Shown here piece after piece: positions 52,526 to 61,035 of a DNA stretch of 64,000 bases. The stretch covers positions 2,418,001-2,482,000 of the forward strand of contig NZ_OY762229.1 in NCBI RefSeq assembly GCF_963665355.1, given 5' to 3'. Position 1 is the first letter of the stretch; the number at the start of each line of letters is the position of its first letter. The notes beneath the pieces were generated by a model. The model was not told the DNA's origin. It ran no database searches and saw only the letters and a list, made by a program, of their open reading frames with translations. Both the position numbers and the translations under genes were made by a program. This DNA comes from an uncultured Desulfobacter sp. (lineage in GTDB: Bacteria > Desulfobacterota > Desulfobacteria > Desulfobacterales > Desulfobacteraceae).

Positions 52526-53146
52526 ATGGAATTACAAGTGTTTTTTGCATTCGTTATAGCAACGTCAATAATGATAGCATTACCTGGTCCCAGTGTTATT
52601 TTGACAGTTGCTCATAGTATTTCATTTGGCTGGAGACCTGCAATAGCAACGGTTGCTGGCGAGACAATGGGGATTGCTGTTCAGTTACTGATTGCAGCTA
52701 TAGGGCTTGTGTCTTTGCTTAGCACTGTCGCAGAAGCATTTGAATGGATACGTTGGGCCGGAGCAGCTTATCTTGTATATCTTGGTATAAAGCAATGGAG
52801 AAGCGCAAATACACCTTTAGAGTTTAATACGTCTAAGGTATCAAAAAAGAATCTTTTTATTCAAGGACTTGTTATTACAATCCCTAATCCGAAAAGCCTC
52901 GTATTTATAGCAGCTTTTCTACCCCAGTTTATAGATGCCACTCGTCCTATATCACTCCAGCTTACTGTGATCGTGCCTACATTTTTATTAATAACTTTTA
53001 CTGTAACGTCAGTTTGGGCAATAACTGCTGGTTCTGCAAGATTATTTTTAAAAAGCCGACGAGCAATTAAAACAGTATCTCGAACTTCAGGAGGCCTGAT
53101 GGTTTTAGCAGGCATGGGATTAGCGGTAGCTCGTCGCAGTAATTGA
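52526..53146 (+). CDS. LysE/RhtB-family amino-acid exporter
   Basis: A 206-residue inner-membrane exporter with six predicted TM segments. The N-terminal signature IALPGPSVILTVAHSISFGW fits the LysE/RhtB pattern (PGP followed by a small-residue helix). YLVYLGIKQWRS, the NPKSLVFIAAFLPQF block and FLKSRRAIKTVSRTSGGLMV are also typical. It would export an amino acid or analogue such as homoserine, threonine or leucine; the substrate cannot be told. An aaggag site precedes the ATG. It lies between two intron fragments. Confidence 0.87.
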   Translation: MELQVFFAFVIATSIMIALPGPSVILTVAHSISFGWRPAIATVAGETMGIAVQLLIAAIGLVSLLSTVAEAFEWIRWAGAAYLVYLGIKQWRSANTPLEFNTSKVSKKNLFIQGLVITIPNPKSLVFIAAFLPQFIDATRPISLQLTVIVPTFLLITFTVTSVWAITAGSARLFLKSRRAIKTVSRTSGGLMVLAGMGLAVARRSN

Positions 53147-53177
53147 AATTAGGATAGATCGTAACGAATTAGGATAA

Positions 53178-53433
53178 AATGTTTGAACTACTGATTTCTG
53201 ATGGACTGCTGGAAGGATCTGAACAAGAAAGCCGGCGGCGGGGTTGATCAAGTAACGGCTGAGGCTTATTGCCAAGCCCAAAATGCGGGTTGTTAACAGG
53301 CAACATTGCGTGTTCACATAGACAGATGTCTTACACGAAAGCGAGTATAACCAAAGAACCGGATGCGGGAAAACCGTAGGTCCGGGACTGTGCGGGGGCA
53401 CCGGGTGACCGGGGGGCTACCGCGAGAAGGAAT
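53178..53433 (+). mobile_element. Internally deleted fragment of group II intron 2
   Basis: The left half (53178 to about 53270) matches intron 2 around 50079-50171 (FLMDCWKDLNKKAGGG region). The right half matches about 50812-50982, including the domain V-like hairpin and the 3' end (CTACCGCGAGAAGG). The intervening 640 bp are missing. It is preceded by two copies of a TTAGGATA motif (53150-53176). Confidence 0.85.
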
Positions 53434-53448
53434 ATTATAGATTTACAT

Positions 53449-53913
53449 ATGGATATTTTAAAACCGATTGATCTTATTGAACATCCAGAAGGTGGCCGGT
53501 TCCGTGAAGTATATAGGTCCGGCAATACTGTTTTCTTGGGAGAGGGGAATATTAAATCCGCTGTAACGCACATCTACTTTTCCTTGACATCAGGCGAAGT
53601 AAGCCGATTTCATAAAGTGGCCTCGGATGAAATTTGGAATTTGTATCAGGGGGTCGGACTCAATCTTTATACTTGGGACGGATCTGAAACAGCTCCCCGA
53701 TGCACAGAACTGTCGGCAAGTAACAACTGTTTTTGCCACGTTATCCCGGCGGGCATATGGCAAGCCGCAGAAGCAATTGCAGGCGATGTCCTGGTGGGAT
53801 GTTCAGTTGCGCCCGGTTTTGAATTTTCAGATTTCCAATTAATTGATCCAAACTCAAAGGAAGCAGAGCTGTTAATATCCATCGCCCCCGGAATGGTAAG
53901 ATATATTTCTTAA
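53449..53913 (+). CDS. DUF985 cupin-like protein
   Basis: A 154-residue protein of the RmlC-like cupin superfamily, DUF985 (YML079w-like) group: LIEHPEGGRFREVYRS, THIYFSLTSGEVSRFHKVAS, DEIWNLYQG, IPAGIWQAAE, CSVAPGFEFSDFQL. The His and Glu positions form a cupin pocket. Ligand and activity are unknown; a structure-based sugar or nucleotide-sugar role has been suggested for relatives. It follows an intron 2 fragment by 15 nt and has no neighbour that explains it. Confidence 0.82.
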   Translation: MDILKPIDLIEHPEGGRFREVYRSGNTVFLGEGNIKSAVTHIYFSLTSGEVSRFHKVASDEIWNLYQGVGLNLYTWDGSETAPRCTELSASNNCFCHVIPAGIWQAAEAIAGDVLVGCSVAPGFEFSDFQLIDPNSKEAELLISIAPGMVRYIS

Positions 53914-53983
53914 AAAAACTGCTGATAGGGACGCGTAAAACTGCCGCGCGCCTCACCCCAGTAATTAAACCTCAAAAGAAACT

Positions 53984-54526
53984 ATGAACATAATTCTTAA
54001 AAATGAACTTATAGCCATGGCTGATGAAGATCAACGAATCTTGAAAGAACTGCACGATAAAGGTGAGCTTGGAACCGTTGAATACCATCCCCAAATTAAA
54101 AACATTCATGAAAAAAATACTCGAAGGATGAAAGAAATAATCGCAGAGGTTGGATGGCCGGGAATAAATTTAGTCGGAGAAGATGGTGCAGAAGCTGCCT
54201 GGCTCATTGTCCAGCATGCAGTGTTGGACAAAAGTTTTATGGAATCCTGTCTTCCTCTTCTTGAAAAAGCTGTTGCAAGCAAACAGGCAAAAGGGCGTCA
54301 TTTGGCATTTTTACATGACCGTATACTGACAATGTCAGGTAAGCCCCAGAAATATGGTACTCAATTTGACATTAATGAAAACGGTGACGTAGCAGCTTTT
54401 CCCATTGAAAATCCACAGATTGTTGATAGATTACGAGAAGAAATTGGTTTGGAATCTTTAGCTGAAAGAACAAAACAAATGCAAAAGATTCAAAATGACA
54501 GGCTTAAAAACAGGACTACTAAATAA
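53984..54526 (+). CDS. DUF6624 family protein
   Basis: A 180-residue soluble protein with the DUF6624 pattern: MADEDQRILKEL, IHEKNTRRMKEIIAEVGWPG, GEDGAEAAWLIVQHAVLD, HLAFLHDRILTMSGKPQKYG and QFDINENGDVAAFPIENP. It is mostly helical. The family is widespread and uncharacterised, typical of mobile cassettes. No signal peptide or membrane segment. Confidence 0.78.
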   Translation: MNIILKNELIAMADEDQRILKELHDKGELGTVEYHPQIKNIHEKNTRRMKEIIAEVGWPGINLVGEDGAEAAWLIVQHAVLDKSFMESCLPLLEKAVASKQAKGRHLAFLHDRILTMSGKPQKYGTQFDINENGDVAAFPIENPQIVDRLREEIGLESLAERTKQMQKIQNDRLKNRTTK

Positions 54527-54540
54527 TAATTCCAGGTACT

Positions 54541-54846
54541 ATGAAACAATTAATATTTATTTTAATTTTTACATCGCTGTTATTTTCATCCTTTTGCCAG
54601 GCTGATGAGAATATTGTTGATTCAAAAATTCTAAGCATTTCGGATGTTAAAGCATATTTTCAAAGTCAGTCTGCACAGGAAATTGAGGTTATCGGGATCT
54701 ATCAGGAGGGGAATGAGGCGGTTGTTTATTATGAAATTTCATATACAAAACCCAAAAACCGCAAGGAACTTTGTGATTCTCGTCTGATTAGATTTAATTC
54801 AGGTAAATGGTTTGATCCTGTAGAAAAAATTTTTGTAATAAAATAA
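54541..54846 (+). CDS. Small exported protein of unknown function
   Basis: A 101-residue product. Residues 1-21 form a signal peptide (MKQLIFILIFTSLLFSSFCQ, then ADE). The mature 80 residues are charged with alternating beta-like hydrophobics (EVIGIYQEGNEAVVYYEISY). No family recognised. It lies 14 nt after the DUF6624 gene and may be co-transcribed. Confidence 0.6.
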   Translation: MKQLIFILIFTSLLFSSFCQADENIVDSKILSISDVKAYFQSQSAQEIEVIGIYQEGNEAVVYYEISYTKPKNRKELCDSRLIRFNSGKWFDPVEKIFVIK

Positions 54847-54898
54847 AATCACACCTTTTTTATATCGTAATTCCCGTAATGCAGGAACTGGCAATAAA

Positions 54899-54944
54899 AA
54901 TAAGGATAGATAATGGTTCGTCCCTCACACGATCTATCCTTATT
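54899..54944. terminator. Bidirectional terminator, cfa side of the accessory region
   Basis: AATAAGGATAGAT (54899-54911) and ATCTATCCTTATT (54932-54944) are exact complements with a 20-nt loop and A/T-rich tails both ways. It lies 34 nt after the cfa stop. The minus strand reads AATAAGGATAGATC then GTGTGAGG, identical to the join of exon and intron 1 at 43909. Confidence 0.7.
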
Positions 54945-54978
54945 GGCTTTATTTCGTGTTCCCCGGAATTACAATCCC

Positions 54979-56115
54979 TCACACAAATAGTGTTCCCTCA
55001 CTGCGAAAAACCCTGCTGATTCCGGACTTGGAGAAGACAATCTGCCACAGCTGGTTTCTGCCGGACCTGAAACTGGCAGCGCAGGAGAGAAGATAATAGG
55101 TCCACATCCGGAAAAACCGGGCGTCGTACTCATCTTTTATCTGGTTCCAGTTCTGGATGAAATTGTCATACCAGGCCATAAGAGTCCGGTCATAGTAAGG
55201 ACCTAAACTGTGCCAGTCTTCAAGGATAAACAATCCTTCGGCAGCCTGGGAAATTTGACGGGCCGAGGGAAGCATGGAGTTGGGAAAAATATAGGCGTTG
55301 ATCCAGGGGTCTGTGTTTTTGGCAGAGGTATTTCCGGCAATGGTGTGAAGCAAAAAAAGTCCGTCATCTTTCAGGCACCGGTGCACAACCTCCATATAGG
55401 TCCTGTAATTTTTCCAGCCCACATGTTCAAACATGCCGATTGAAACGATCCTGTCAAATTTTTCGTTCAATGTGCGATAGTCGGCAAGCACGATCTCTAC
55501 ATCAAGATTTTTGCACCGTTCCCGGGCATAGGCGGCCTGTTCTTTGGAAACGGTAATCCCCTTGATTTTCGCCTTGTAATTTTGGGCCGCATACTTGGCA
55601 AATCCGCCCCAGCCGCAACCGATGTCCAGAACCGTCATCCCCGGTTCAAGCCCGATTTTCCGGCAGATCAGATCTAATTTTCCGGCCTGGGCCTCATCAA
55701 GATTTTTTGCTTTGTACCAATACCCGCACGAATAATTCAGTCCCTTGTCCAACATGATTTTAAACAGGGAATTTCCAATATCGTAATGCTTTTTTCCGAT
55801 AATAAAGGCCCGTGTCTTGCTCTGGACATTGGTTATCCTGGTTAAAAGGGTTTCCCATAGAATCAGGGGCTTCAAAGATGTGACCTTTCTATCCAGCCTG
55901 TACTCCAAAAGCCTTTTGATAAACTCATCAAGCCGCTCGCAGTCCCACCAGCCGTCCATATAGCTTTCTCCCAGGGCCAGGGAACCGCCGGTTACCACCC
56001 GGTGGTAAAATTGGGGATTTTTGATCTGAATATCCCAGGGCCTGGGCCCATTGATCCGGATGTCCATGCGGGTTAAAATGTCTTTTACAATCTCTTGTGC
56101 TTTTTCGCCTTTCAT
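54979..56115 (-). CDS. cfa: Cyclopropane-fatty-acyl-phospholipid synthase
   Basis: A 378-residue cytosolic or membrane-associated methyltransferase that cyclopropanates unsaturated phospholipid chains with SAM. The frame is open to 56277, but the ATG at 56115 with a GGGAGG site gives the normal length (E. coli Cfa is 382). Landmarks: GGSLALGESYMDGWWDCE near the N-terminus, HYDIGNSLFKIMLDKGLNYS, the SAM motif MTVLDIGCGWGGFAKYAA, GITVSKEQAAYARERC, SIGMFEHVGWKNY with active-site Glu, and the C-terminal FRMWTYYLLSCAASFRSG. It is monocistronic, ending at a strong hairpin. It often supports stress or stationary-phase survival. Confidence 0.94.
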   Translation of the reverse strand: MKGEKAQEIVKDILTRMDIRINGPRPWDIQIKNPQFYHRVVTGGSLALGESYMDGWWDCERLDEFIKRLLEYRLDRKVTSLKPLILWETLLTRITNVQSKTRAFIIGKKHYDIGNSLFKIMLDKGLNYSCGYWYKAKNLDEAQAGKLDLICRKIGLEPGMTVLDIGCGWGGFAKYAAQNYKAKIKGITVSKEQAAYARERCKNLDVEIVLADYRTLNEKFDRIVSIGMFEHVGWKNYRTYMEVVHRCLKDDGLFLLHTIAGNTSAKNTDPWINAYIFPNSMLPSARQISQAAEGLFILEDWHSLGPYYDRTLMAWYDNFIQNWNQIKDEYDARFFRMWTYYLLSCAASFRSGRNQLWQIVFSKSGISRVFRSEGTLFV

Positions 56116-56550
56116 AATCCACCTCCCTTTAAAATCAATTATGTCGGGTTTCGTTTTGCTCCCCAATCTACAAAAGCTTTTGAAAAGGCACGGCGCATAG
56201 CAGGTTGGGTAAAGTACAAAGAAACCAAACAACCTTTTTTTCAACAGACTACGAAATTGCCGGCACCATGTTGGCATAAAAAAAAGTGAATTTCAATGGT
56301 AAGAGAAATATTGGACGAGAAAACTGACTTCAATGTCTTTAGCTAACATAGGAAGATCTTATGCCTGATGAAAGTCGGCCCATTTTATAGCTATGGGGAA
56401 AAACAAATTTACTATTCATCCTTAACCGGAAGTTTTTTTTATATGCCCATACCAAACAGCCAAAACAGCTTTGTGAATTTGCTGAACCATCCTGCTTTTT
56501 TGCACGATCTGATAAATCCCATGTACATATAAAGGAGGCTAGGGTAATTT
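56116..56550. other. Divergent intergenic region cfa / nitronate monooxygenase
   Basis: About 435 bp, A/T-rich, without a credible gene on either strand. It must hold the cfa promoter and that of the downstream operon, but I see no convincing hexamer pair. An AAAGGAGG site at 56531 introduces the short frame at 56551. Confidence 0.4.
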
Positions 56551-56664
56551 ATGCCCTGTGAAAAGGTACAAGTTATGGAAATAAATTATCTTATCAGGTG
56601 TGGCCCTTCTGTTTTTTTTGTATTTGGTCCATGGTTCTGTAATATTCGGAGGCAAAGAATATGA
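56551..56664 (+). CDS. Possible 37-residue leader ORF
   Basis: ATG at 56551, 12 nt after AAAGGAGG, encodes a short Cys/Phe/Arg-containing peptide (MPCEKVQVMEINYLIRCGPS and onward). Its TGA overlaps the ATG of the next gene at 56661, a layout suited to translational coupling. No homologue is known to me, and the spacing from ribosome site to ATG is long. It may be chance. Confidence 0.3.
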   Translation: MPCEKVQVMEINYLIRCGPSVFFVFGPWFCNIRRQRI

Positions 56665-57668
56665 AGACAATTAATATGAAGACAATTAATATGAAAACAA
56701 AGATAACTGAACTGTTCAATATCCAGCATCCCATCATCCAGGGCGGCATGCACTATGTGGCCCTGGCCGAGCTGGCATCCGCCGTATCCAATGCCGGCGG
56801 GCTTGGGGTCATCACGGCCCTTACCCAGAAAACGCCTGGGGATCTGGCCAATGAAATCTCCCGGTGCAAAGATATGACTGACAAACCGTTCGGGGTGAAT
56901 TTGACTTTTCTGCCTATGGTGAATGCACCGGACTATCCCGGGTATATCAAGGCCATCATTGACAATGGCGTAACTGTGGTTGAAACCGCCGGCCGCAATC
57001 CTGAGCAATATATGCCAATGCTTAAAGATGCCGGTATTAAAGTGATCCATAAATGCACATCGGTGCGCCATGCCCTTAAAGCCCAACAGATCGGATGCGA
57101 TGCCGTATCCGTGGACGGGTTTGAATGCGGCGGCCATCCCGGAGAAGATGATATCCCCAATATGGTGCTTCTGCCCAGGGCTGCGGATGAGCTGACAATT
57201 CCCTTTGTGGCCTCGGGGGGGATGGCCGATGCCCGAAGCCTTGTGGCATCCCTGGCATTAGGCGCCCAGGGTATCAACATGGGCACCCGGTTCATCGCCA
57301 CAAAGGAGGCTCCTGTCCATGACAACGTCAAGCAGGCCATCCTGGCGGCAAAGGAGACCGATACCCGCCTGGTGATGCGGCCTTTGGGCAACACTGAACG
57401 GGTGTTGAACAACCCGGCCACCCAGAAACTGCTTGAAAAGGAGAACCGCCTGGGCAAAACCATTAAGTTCGAAGACATCTTCGACGAGGTGGCCGGCGTC
57501 TACCCCAGAGTGATGACCGAAGGGCTTGTGGACACAGGGGTGTGGTCCTGCGGCATGGTGGCCGGTTTGATCAGCGATATTCCCACCTGCAAGCAGCTTA
57601 TTGACCGGATTATGTCAGAGGCCCGGCAAATTATTCAAAACAGACTGGCTTCAATGCTGGCCGGATAA
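56661..57668 (+). CDS. Nitronate monooxygenase / NPD-family flavoprotein
   Basis: A 335-residue FMN-dependent TIM-barrel enzyme (2-nitropropane dioxygenase family; the FabK enoyl-ACP reductases are close relatives). Landmarks: HPIIQGGMHYVALAELASAV, NAGGLGVITAL, NLTFLP, CTSVRHALKAQQIGCDAVS, FECGGHPGEDD, PFVASGGMADARSLVASLAL and GAQGINMGTRFIATKEAP. The substrate is uncertain; in anaerobes these often act as oxidoreductases of unknown role. The first codons are a tandem repeat: a 15-bp unit encoding MKTIN occurs twice before the conserved start, all in frame after a GGAGG site. The cyclase gene follows after 3 nt. Confidence 0.82.
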   Translation: MKTINMKTINMKTKITELFNIQHPIIQGGMHYVALAELASAVSNAGGLGVITALTQKTPGDLANEISRCKDMTDKPFGVNLTFLPMVNAPDYPGYIKAIIDNGVTVVETAGRNPEQYMPMLKDAGIKVIHKCTSVRHALKAQQIGCDAVSVDGFECGGHPGEDDIPNMVLLPRAADELTIPFVASGGMADARSLVASLALGAQGINMGTRFIATKEAPVHDNVKQAILAAKETDTRLVMRPLGNTERVLNNPATQKLLEKENRLGKTIKFEDIFDEVAGVYPRVMTEGLVDTGVWSCGMVAGLISDIPTCKQLIDRIMSEARQIIQNRLASMLAG

Positions 57669-57671
57669 TCT

Positions 57672-59234
57672 ATGCCGTTGAAACCCGTTCAACTGATAAA
57701 AAACAGATGGGTCAAGCATTACATCGCAGGCGAGGTGCTCATCGGCAATGCCCTTGCCATGATTCTGGGCGACTGGATGACCCATGTATTTTTTTTGAAC
57801 CGGGCCGAATGGTTGTCCCGGAAAGTTGTGGGTACGATATATTCCCTGGATATTTTTTACGGTCTGTTCTGTACCGTTGTTCTTTCGGCTTTGATCCTGT
57901 GGTATGAAAAACCCGTTCGCCAGTGCCTTTCTTTGTTCTACACGGATGTGACCCCCCAGCCTGATATCCTTGAAAAAGCCCGGCGCAGGGTGCTTAATGC
58001 GCCTTATTTCCTAGTGATTATTGATGGTGTGATATGGGGGGTTGGCTCTTTTCTGTTTCTGGCGGCAGGATTTCCGGGCGGGGTCCGGGTGGGGTTGGGC
58101 AGTGGGTTGATCTCGGTTACCATGGCTTTTTTCTGGGTGGAGCATATGTCCCAGTTTTTTCGAATCCCTTTGTTTTTTCCCGACGGGAATCTGTCCGGGG
58201 TTTCCGGGGTGAAGACCATCAGCTTGAAAATTCGTTTTATAGCTCTGTTCTGTGCCGTGTCCCTGGTGCCCCTTGCCTTTGTCCATTTGACCATTCAAAG
58301 ATACCGCCACGTGCAGGAAGTGCATGATTTTCCACTGGAGTACATTCTTCATAGCCTTGAGAGCACGCTGATGGTAGAGAGCGGCATCTTTATGGTTTAT
58401 GCCATAGGGTTGTTTCTTTTTGCAACACACCACCTTCGCCGCCCGGTCCAGGATATTATCAGAGTAATGAACCATGCCAAAAAAGGCGATTTCACCCGCA
58501 AAGTCCAGGTGTACAGCACGGATGAAATCGGTTTTGCCGGTGAGACCCTGAATGCCATGAACCAGGGACTGCTTGAACGTGAAAAAATAAAAGATGCCTT
58601 TGGAAGATATGTGGATCCCCGGATCCGGGATGAGATTCTTTCGGGCCGCGTCTCCCTGGACGGAGAACGCAAGGAGGCCACCATCCTGTTTGCCGACCTG
58701 CGACATTTCACCCCCCTTGTGGCGGTTACCCCGGCAAAGGATTTGATCCATATACTCAATTCGTATTTTGACGAGATATCCCATGCCATAGAAAGCCATG
58801 GCGGCCTGATTCTGCAATTCATCGGCGATGAGGTGGAGGCGGTGTTCGGAGCTCCTGTGGCCCGGTACGGCCATGAAGCAGACGCGGCCAATGCCGCCCT
58901 GGATATGCGCCGCCGTCTTTTAACGCTCAATGAAAAATTTAAAGAACAGGGGCTGCCGACCATTTCCCACGGTATCGGCATCCACACAGGCCCGGTATTT
59001 GCCGCAAGGGTGGGGAATGCAGATCGTTCTGCCTATTCGCTCATCGGTGATACGGTGAACATGGCGTCCAGAATTCAGGATTTGTCTAAAACATTTGGGA
59101 CAGATATTCTGGTCAGCCAAACCATGTATGACATTCTGAAAGACCGGTATGATTTTTCTGAAATGCCCGAAGTCCGTGTCCAGGGCAAAGATGCTCCTGT
59201 TCAGGTATATGCCCTGAAGCGTGCAGTAAAGTGA
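57672..59234 (+). CDS. Membrane class III adenylate/guanylate cyclase
   Basis: A 520-residue inner-membrane protein. Five or six TM segments occupy residues 20-250, a HAMP-like linker follows (about 255-305), then a class III catalytic domain (335-515). Metal-binding Asp residues are Asp342 (LFADLRHFTPL) and Asp386 (FIGDEVEAVFG). Transition-state residues are present in SLIGDTVNMASRIQDL (Asn and Arg). The position that is often Lys just before the second metal site is Gln382 here, so adenine or guanine preference is unclear. It is in an operon with the NPD-family gene, which could link a redox or lipid signal to cyclic nucleotide output; this is speculative. Confidence 0.85.
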   Translation: MPLKPVQLIKNRWVKHYIAGEVLIGNALAMILGDWMTHVFFLNRAEWLSRKVVGTIYSLDIFYGLFCTVVLSALILWYEKPVRQCLSLFYTDVTPQPDILEKARRRVLNAPYFLVIIDGVIWGVGSFLFLAAGFPGGVRVGLGSGLISVTMAFFWVEHMSQFFRIPLFFPDGNLSGVSGVKTISLKIRFIALFCAVSLVPLAFVHLTIQRYRHVQEVHDFPLEYILHSLESTLMVESGIFMVYAIGLFLFATHHLRRPVQDIIRVMNHAKKGDFTRKVQVYSTDEIGFAGETLNAMNQGLLEREKIKDAFGRYVDPRIRDEILSGRVSLDGERKEATILFADLRHFTPLVAVTPAKDLIHILNSYFDEISHAIESHGGLILQFIGDEVEAVFGAPVARYGHEADAANAALDMRRRLLTLNEKFKEQGLPTISHGIGIHTGPVFAARVGNADRSAYSLIGDTVNMASRIQDLSKTFGTDILVSQTMYDILKDRYDFSEMPEVRVQGKDAPVQVYALKRAVK

Positions 59235-59242
59235 ACGGGTAT

Positions 59243-60118
59243 TTACTTTCCTTTGTTCTGGATAACTAGGCCGCCCACAATCAGTACAAGTCCGACAAAG
59301 GAAGACGGTTTGATATCTTCGCCCACAAAAAAATGGATGAAAATAAGGGAGAGAAAAGGTGACAGAAAAATGAGGTTGGCGATTTTTGCCGTTGATTCGG
59401 TGTATTTCATGGCCATGAGCCACAATACAAATGAGATGCCCATTTCAAAGCAGCCAACGTAGGCCGCGCCTGAAATTCCCTGCCATGGGATTTCCAAAGT
59501 TCCGCCTGTAGCCAGAAGAACAAGTCCGATCATGGGAAGACTGCAGATGAAATTGATGAAAAGACCCACTACGGGATCCCGGTTATCCCTGGTGTTGAGA
59601 AGCCAGTAGGCGGCCCACAGGAGGGTCGAGCCCAGGGCAAGGCCGATTCCCATGGGATTTTCAAAGGAAAAGGAAAAAATATCCCCCGAGGTTGAAATGA
59701 CGTATACGCCGAAGTAGCACAGAGCCACAGCTGCATAATCCCTTTTGCCCAGCCCATGGCCGAGCAGGGGAACGGAGAGAAGAGTGAGGGTAATGGCCCA
59801 GGTATAGTTCAGAGGTTGTGCCTGCTGGGCGGGCAGAAGATCATAGGCCTGGAGCAGTACAAGGTAATATGCGAAAGGGTTGATTGCCCCGAAAAGCACT
59901 CCGCGCCCCCACTCCCCGGCACCTGCCCGGACAAGCAATGCCGTTTTTCGCTGCATAATGAGGATACAGGCCAGGGCAATGATGGAGAAAATGTTTGAAA
60001 AAAACAGAAGTTCAACCGCAGAGACGTACCTGAGGCTGACTTTAAAGGCGCTGGCCACGGTGGACCAGAGCAGCACCGTGCTCAGAGCAAAAAAATATGC
60101 TTTTCTTTGGTCTTTCAC
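59243..60118 (-). CDS. EamA/DMT-family transporter
   Basis: A 291-residue integral membrane protein with about ten TM segments in two EamA repeats. The first repeat shows STVLLWSTVASAFKVSLRYV and the second shows GIGLALGSTLLWAAYWLLNT. Related proteins export amino acids or drugs or take up small metabolites; no substrate motif is recognisable. It lies 8 nt after a second EamA gene, itself coupled to livF, so it is probably the last gene of the liv operon. It ends 9 nt from the convergent cyclase gene. Confidence 0.85.
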   Translation of the reverse strand: MKDQRKAYFFALSTVLLWSTVASAFKVSLRYVSAVELLFFSNIFSIIALACILIMQRKTALLVRAGAGEWGRGVLFGAINPFAYYLVLLQAYDLLPAQQAQPLNYTWAITLTLLSVPLLGHGLGKRDYAAVALCYFGVYVISTSGDIFSFSFENPMGIGLALGSTLLWAAYWLLNTRDNRDPVVGLFINFICSLPMIGLVLLATGGTLEIPWQGISGAAYVGCFEMGISFVLWLMAMKYTESTAKIANLIFLSPFLSLIFIHFFVGEDIKPSSFVGLVLIVGGLVIQNKGK

Positions 60119-60126
60119 AAGCAGGC

Positions 60127-61035
60127 CTAACGTGAATGTGCCCGCCTTTTACCAGGCTTGCGAATGGCAAGGATGCTCAGGCCCGACAGGATACAACACA
60201 CACCGCACCAGGCAGTAAAGGTGAGCTGTTCCCCAAGAACAAAAACCCCCAGCATGCCTGCGGTGACCGGTTCAGCCAGGGACAGGGTTACCGCGGTTGA
60301 TGCCTGGGTCAGGGCCAGGCCCCTGCTGAATAGAATGTAAGAAACCGCCGTGGCAATAATGCCTAAGTGCAGAATCACCATAAAACCTGCCGGTTGGGCC
60401 ACCCATCGCAGGTCTGCACCATATAAAAGGGGAAGAAGAAGGATTGCTCCGGTACAAAACACCATGGCCGTAACAGCCCCGGCTCTTCTGCCCGGCAGCA
60501 GAATTTTGATAAATATTGTGTAGGTTGCGTAGGCAAAGCCAGCTCCGGCAGACAAAAGGATTCCGGGAATGCTTATGGTCAGGGCTGATGAGCTGCCGGC
60601 CAGAAGCGCACAGCCCATTATCGCACACAGGGTTGCCGCGATCCATTTGGGCTGCAGTTTTTCTTTGAGAAACAGCCTCCCCAGAATTCCTGCAAAAATA
60701 GGCGAGGAGCCGATGCCCACGATGGTGCCCACGGCAACGCCGGTGAGCGATACGCCCCAGAAGAAGAAAACCTGGTAAGCCGCCACAAATACGCCTGCGG
60801 CCAGCACCGGTTTTAGCGGCATGTTCCGGTAGAAATTTCGATCACGGCCCACCGCCATAATGAACAGGCAGATTCCGGCAACGGCCAATCTGAGCGCACC
60901 TATGGTCCTGGGGGTACTTCCCATGGGCGCAAACGCCTGGGATGTTCCTGTTGTGCCCCAGAGCACAGCGGCACTGAGAATCAGTATAATCCCCTTGAGG
61001 TCAGAGGAGATCAGTTGTTTTTGGGGTTTGTTCAT
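60127..61035 (-). CDS. EamA/DMT-family transporter
   Basis: A 302-residue, ten-TM transporter with two EamA domains (GIILILSAAVLWGTTGTSQA near the N-terminus; GILLSAGAGFAYATYTIFIK at the start of repeat two; a basic tail). The start overlaps the livF stop (ATGA, 61032-61035), so translation is coupled to the branched-chain amino-acid ABC genes. That suggests an amino-acid or keto-acid exporter that balances uptake, but this is inference. It is not a close duplicate of the next gene. Confidence 0.85.
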   Translation of the reverse strand: MNKPQKQLISSDLKGIILILSAAVLWGTTGTSQAFAPMGSTPRTIGALRLAVAGICLFIMAVGRDRNFYRNMPLKPVLAAGVFVAAYQVFFFWGVSLTGVAVGTIVGIGSSPIFAGILGRLFLKEKLQPKWIAATLCAIMGCALLAGSSSALTISIPGILLSAGAGFAYATYTIFIKILLPGRRAGAVTAMVFCTGAILLLPLLYGADLRWVAQPAGFMVILHLGIIATAVSYILFSRGLALTQASTAVTLSLAEPVTAGMLGVFVLGEQLTFTAWCGVCCILSGLSILAIRKPGKRRAHSR

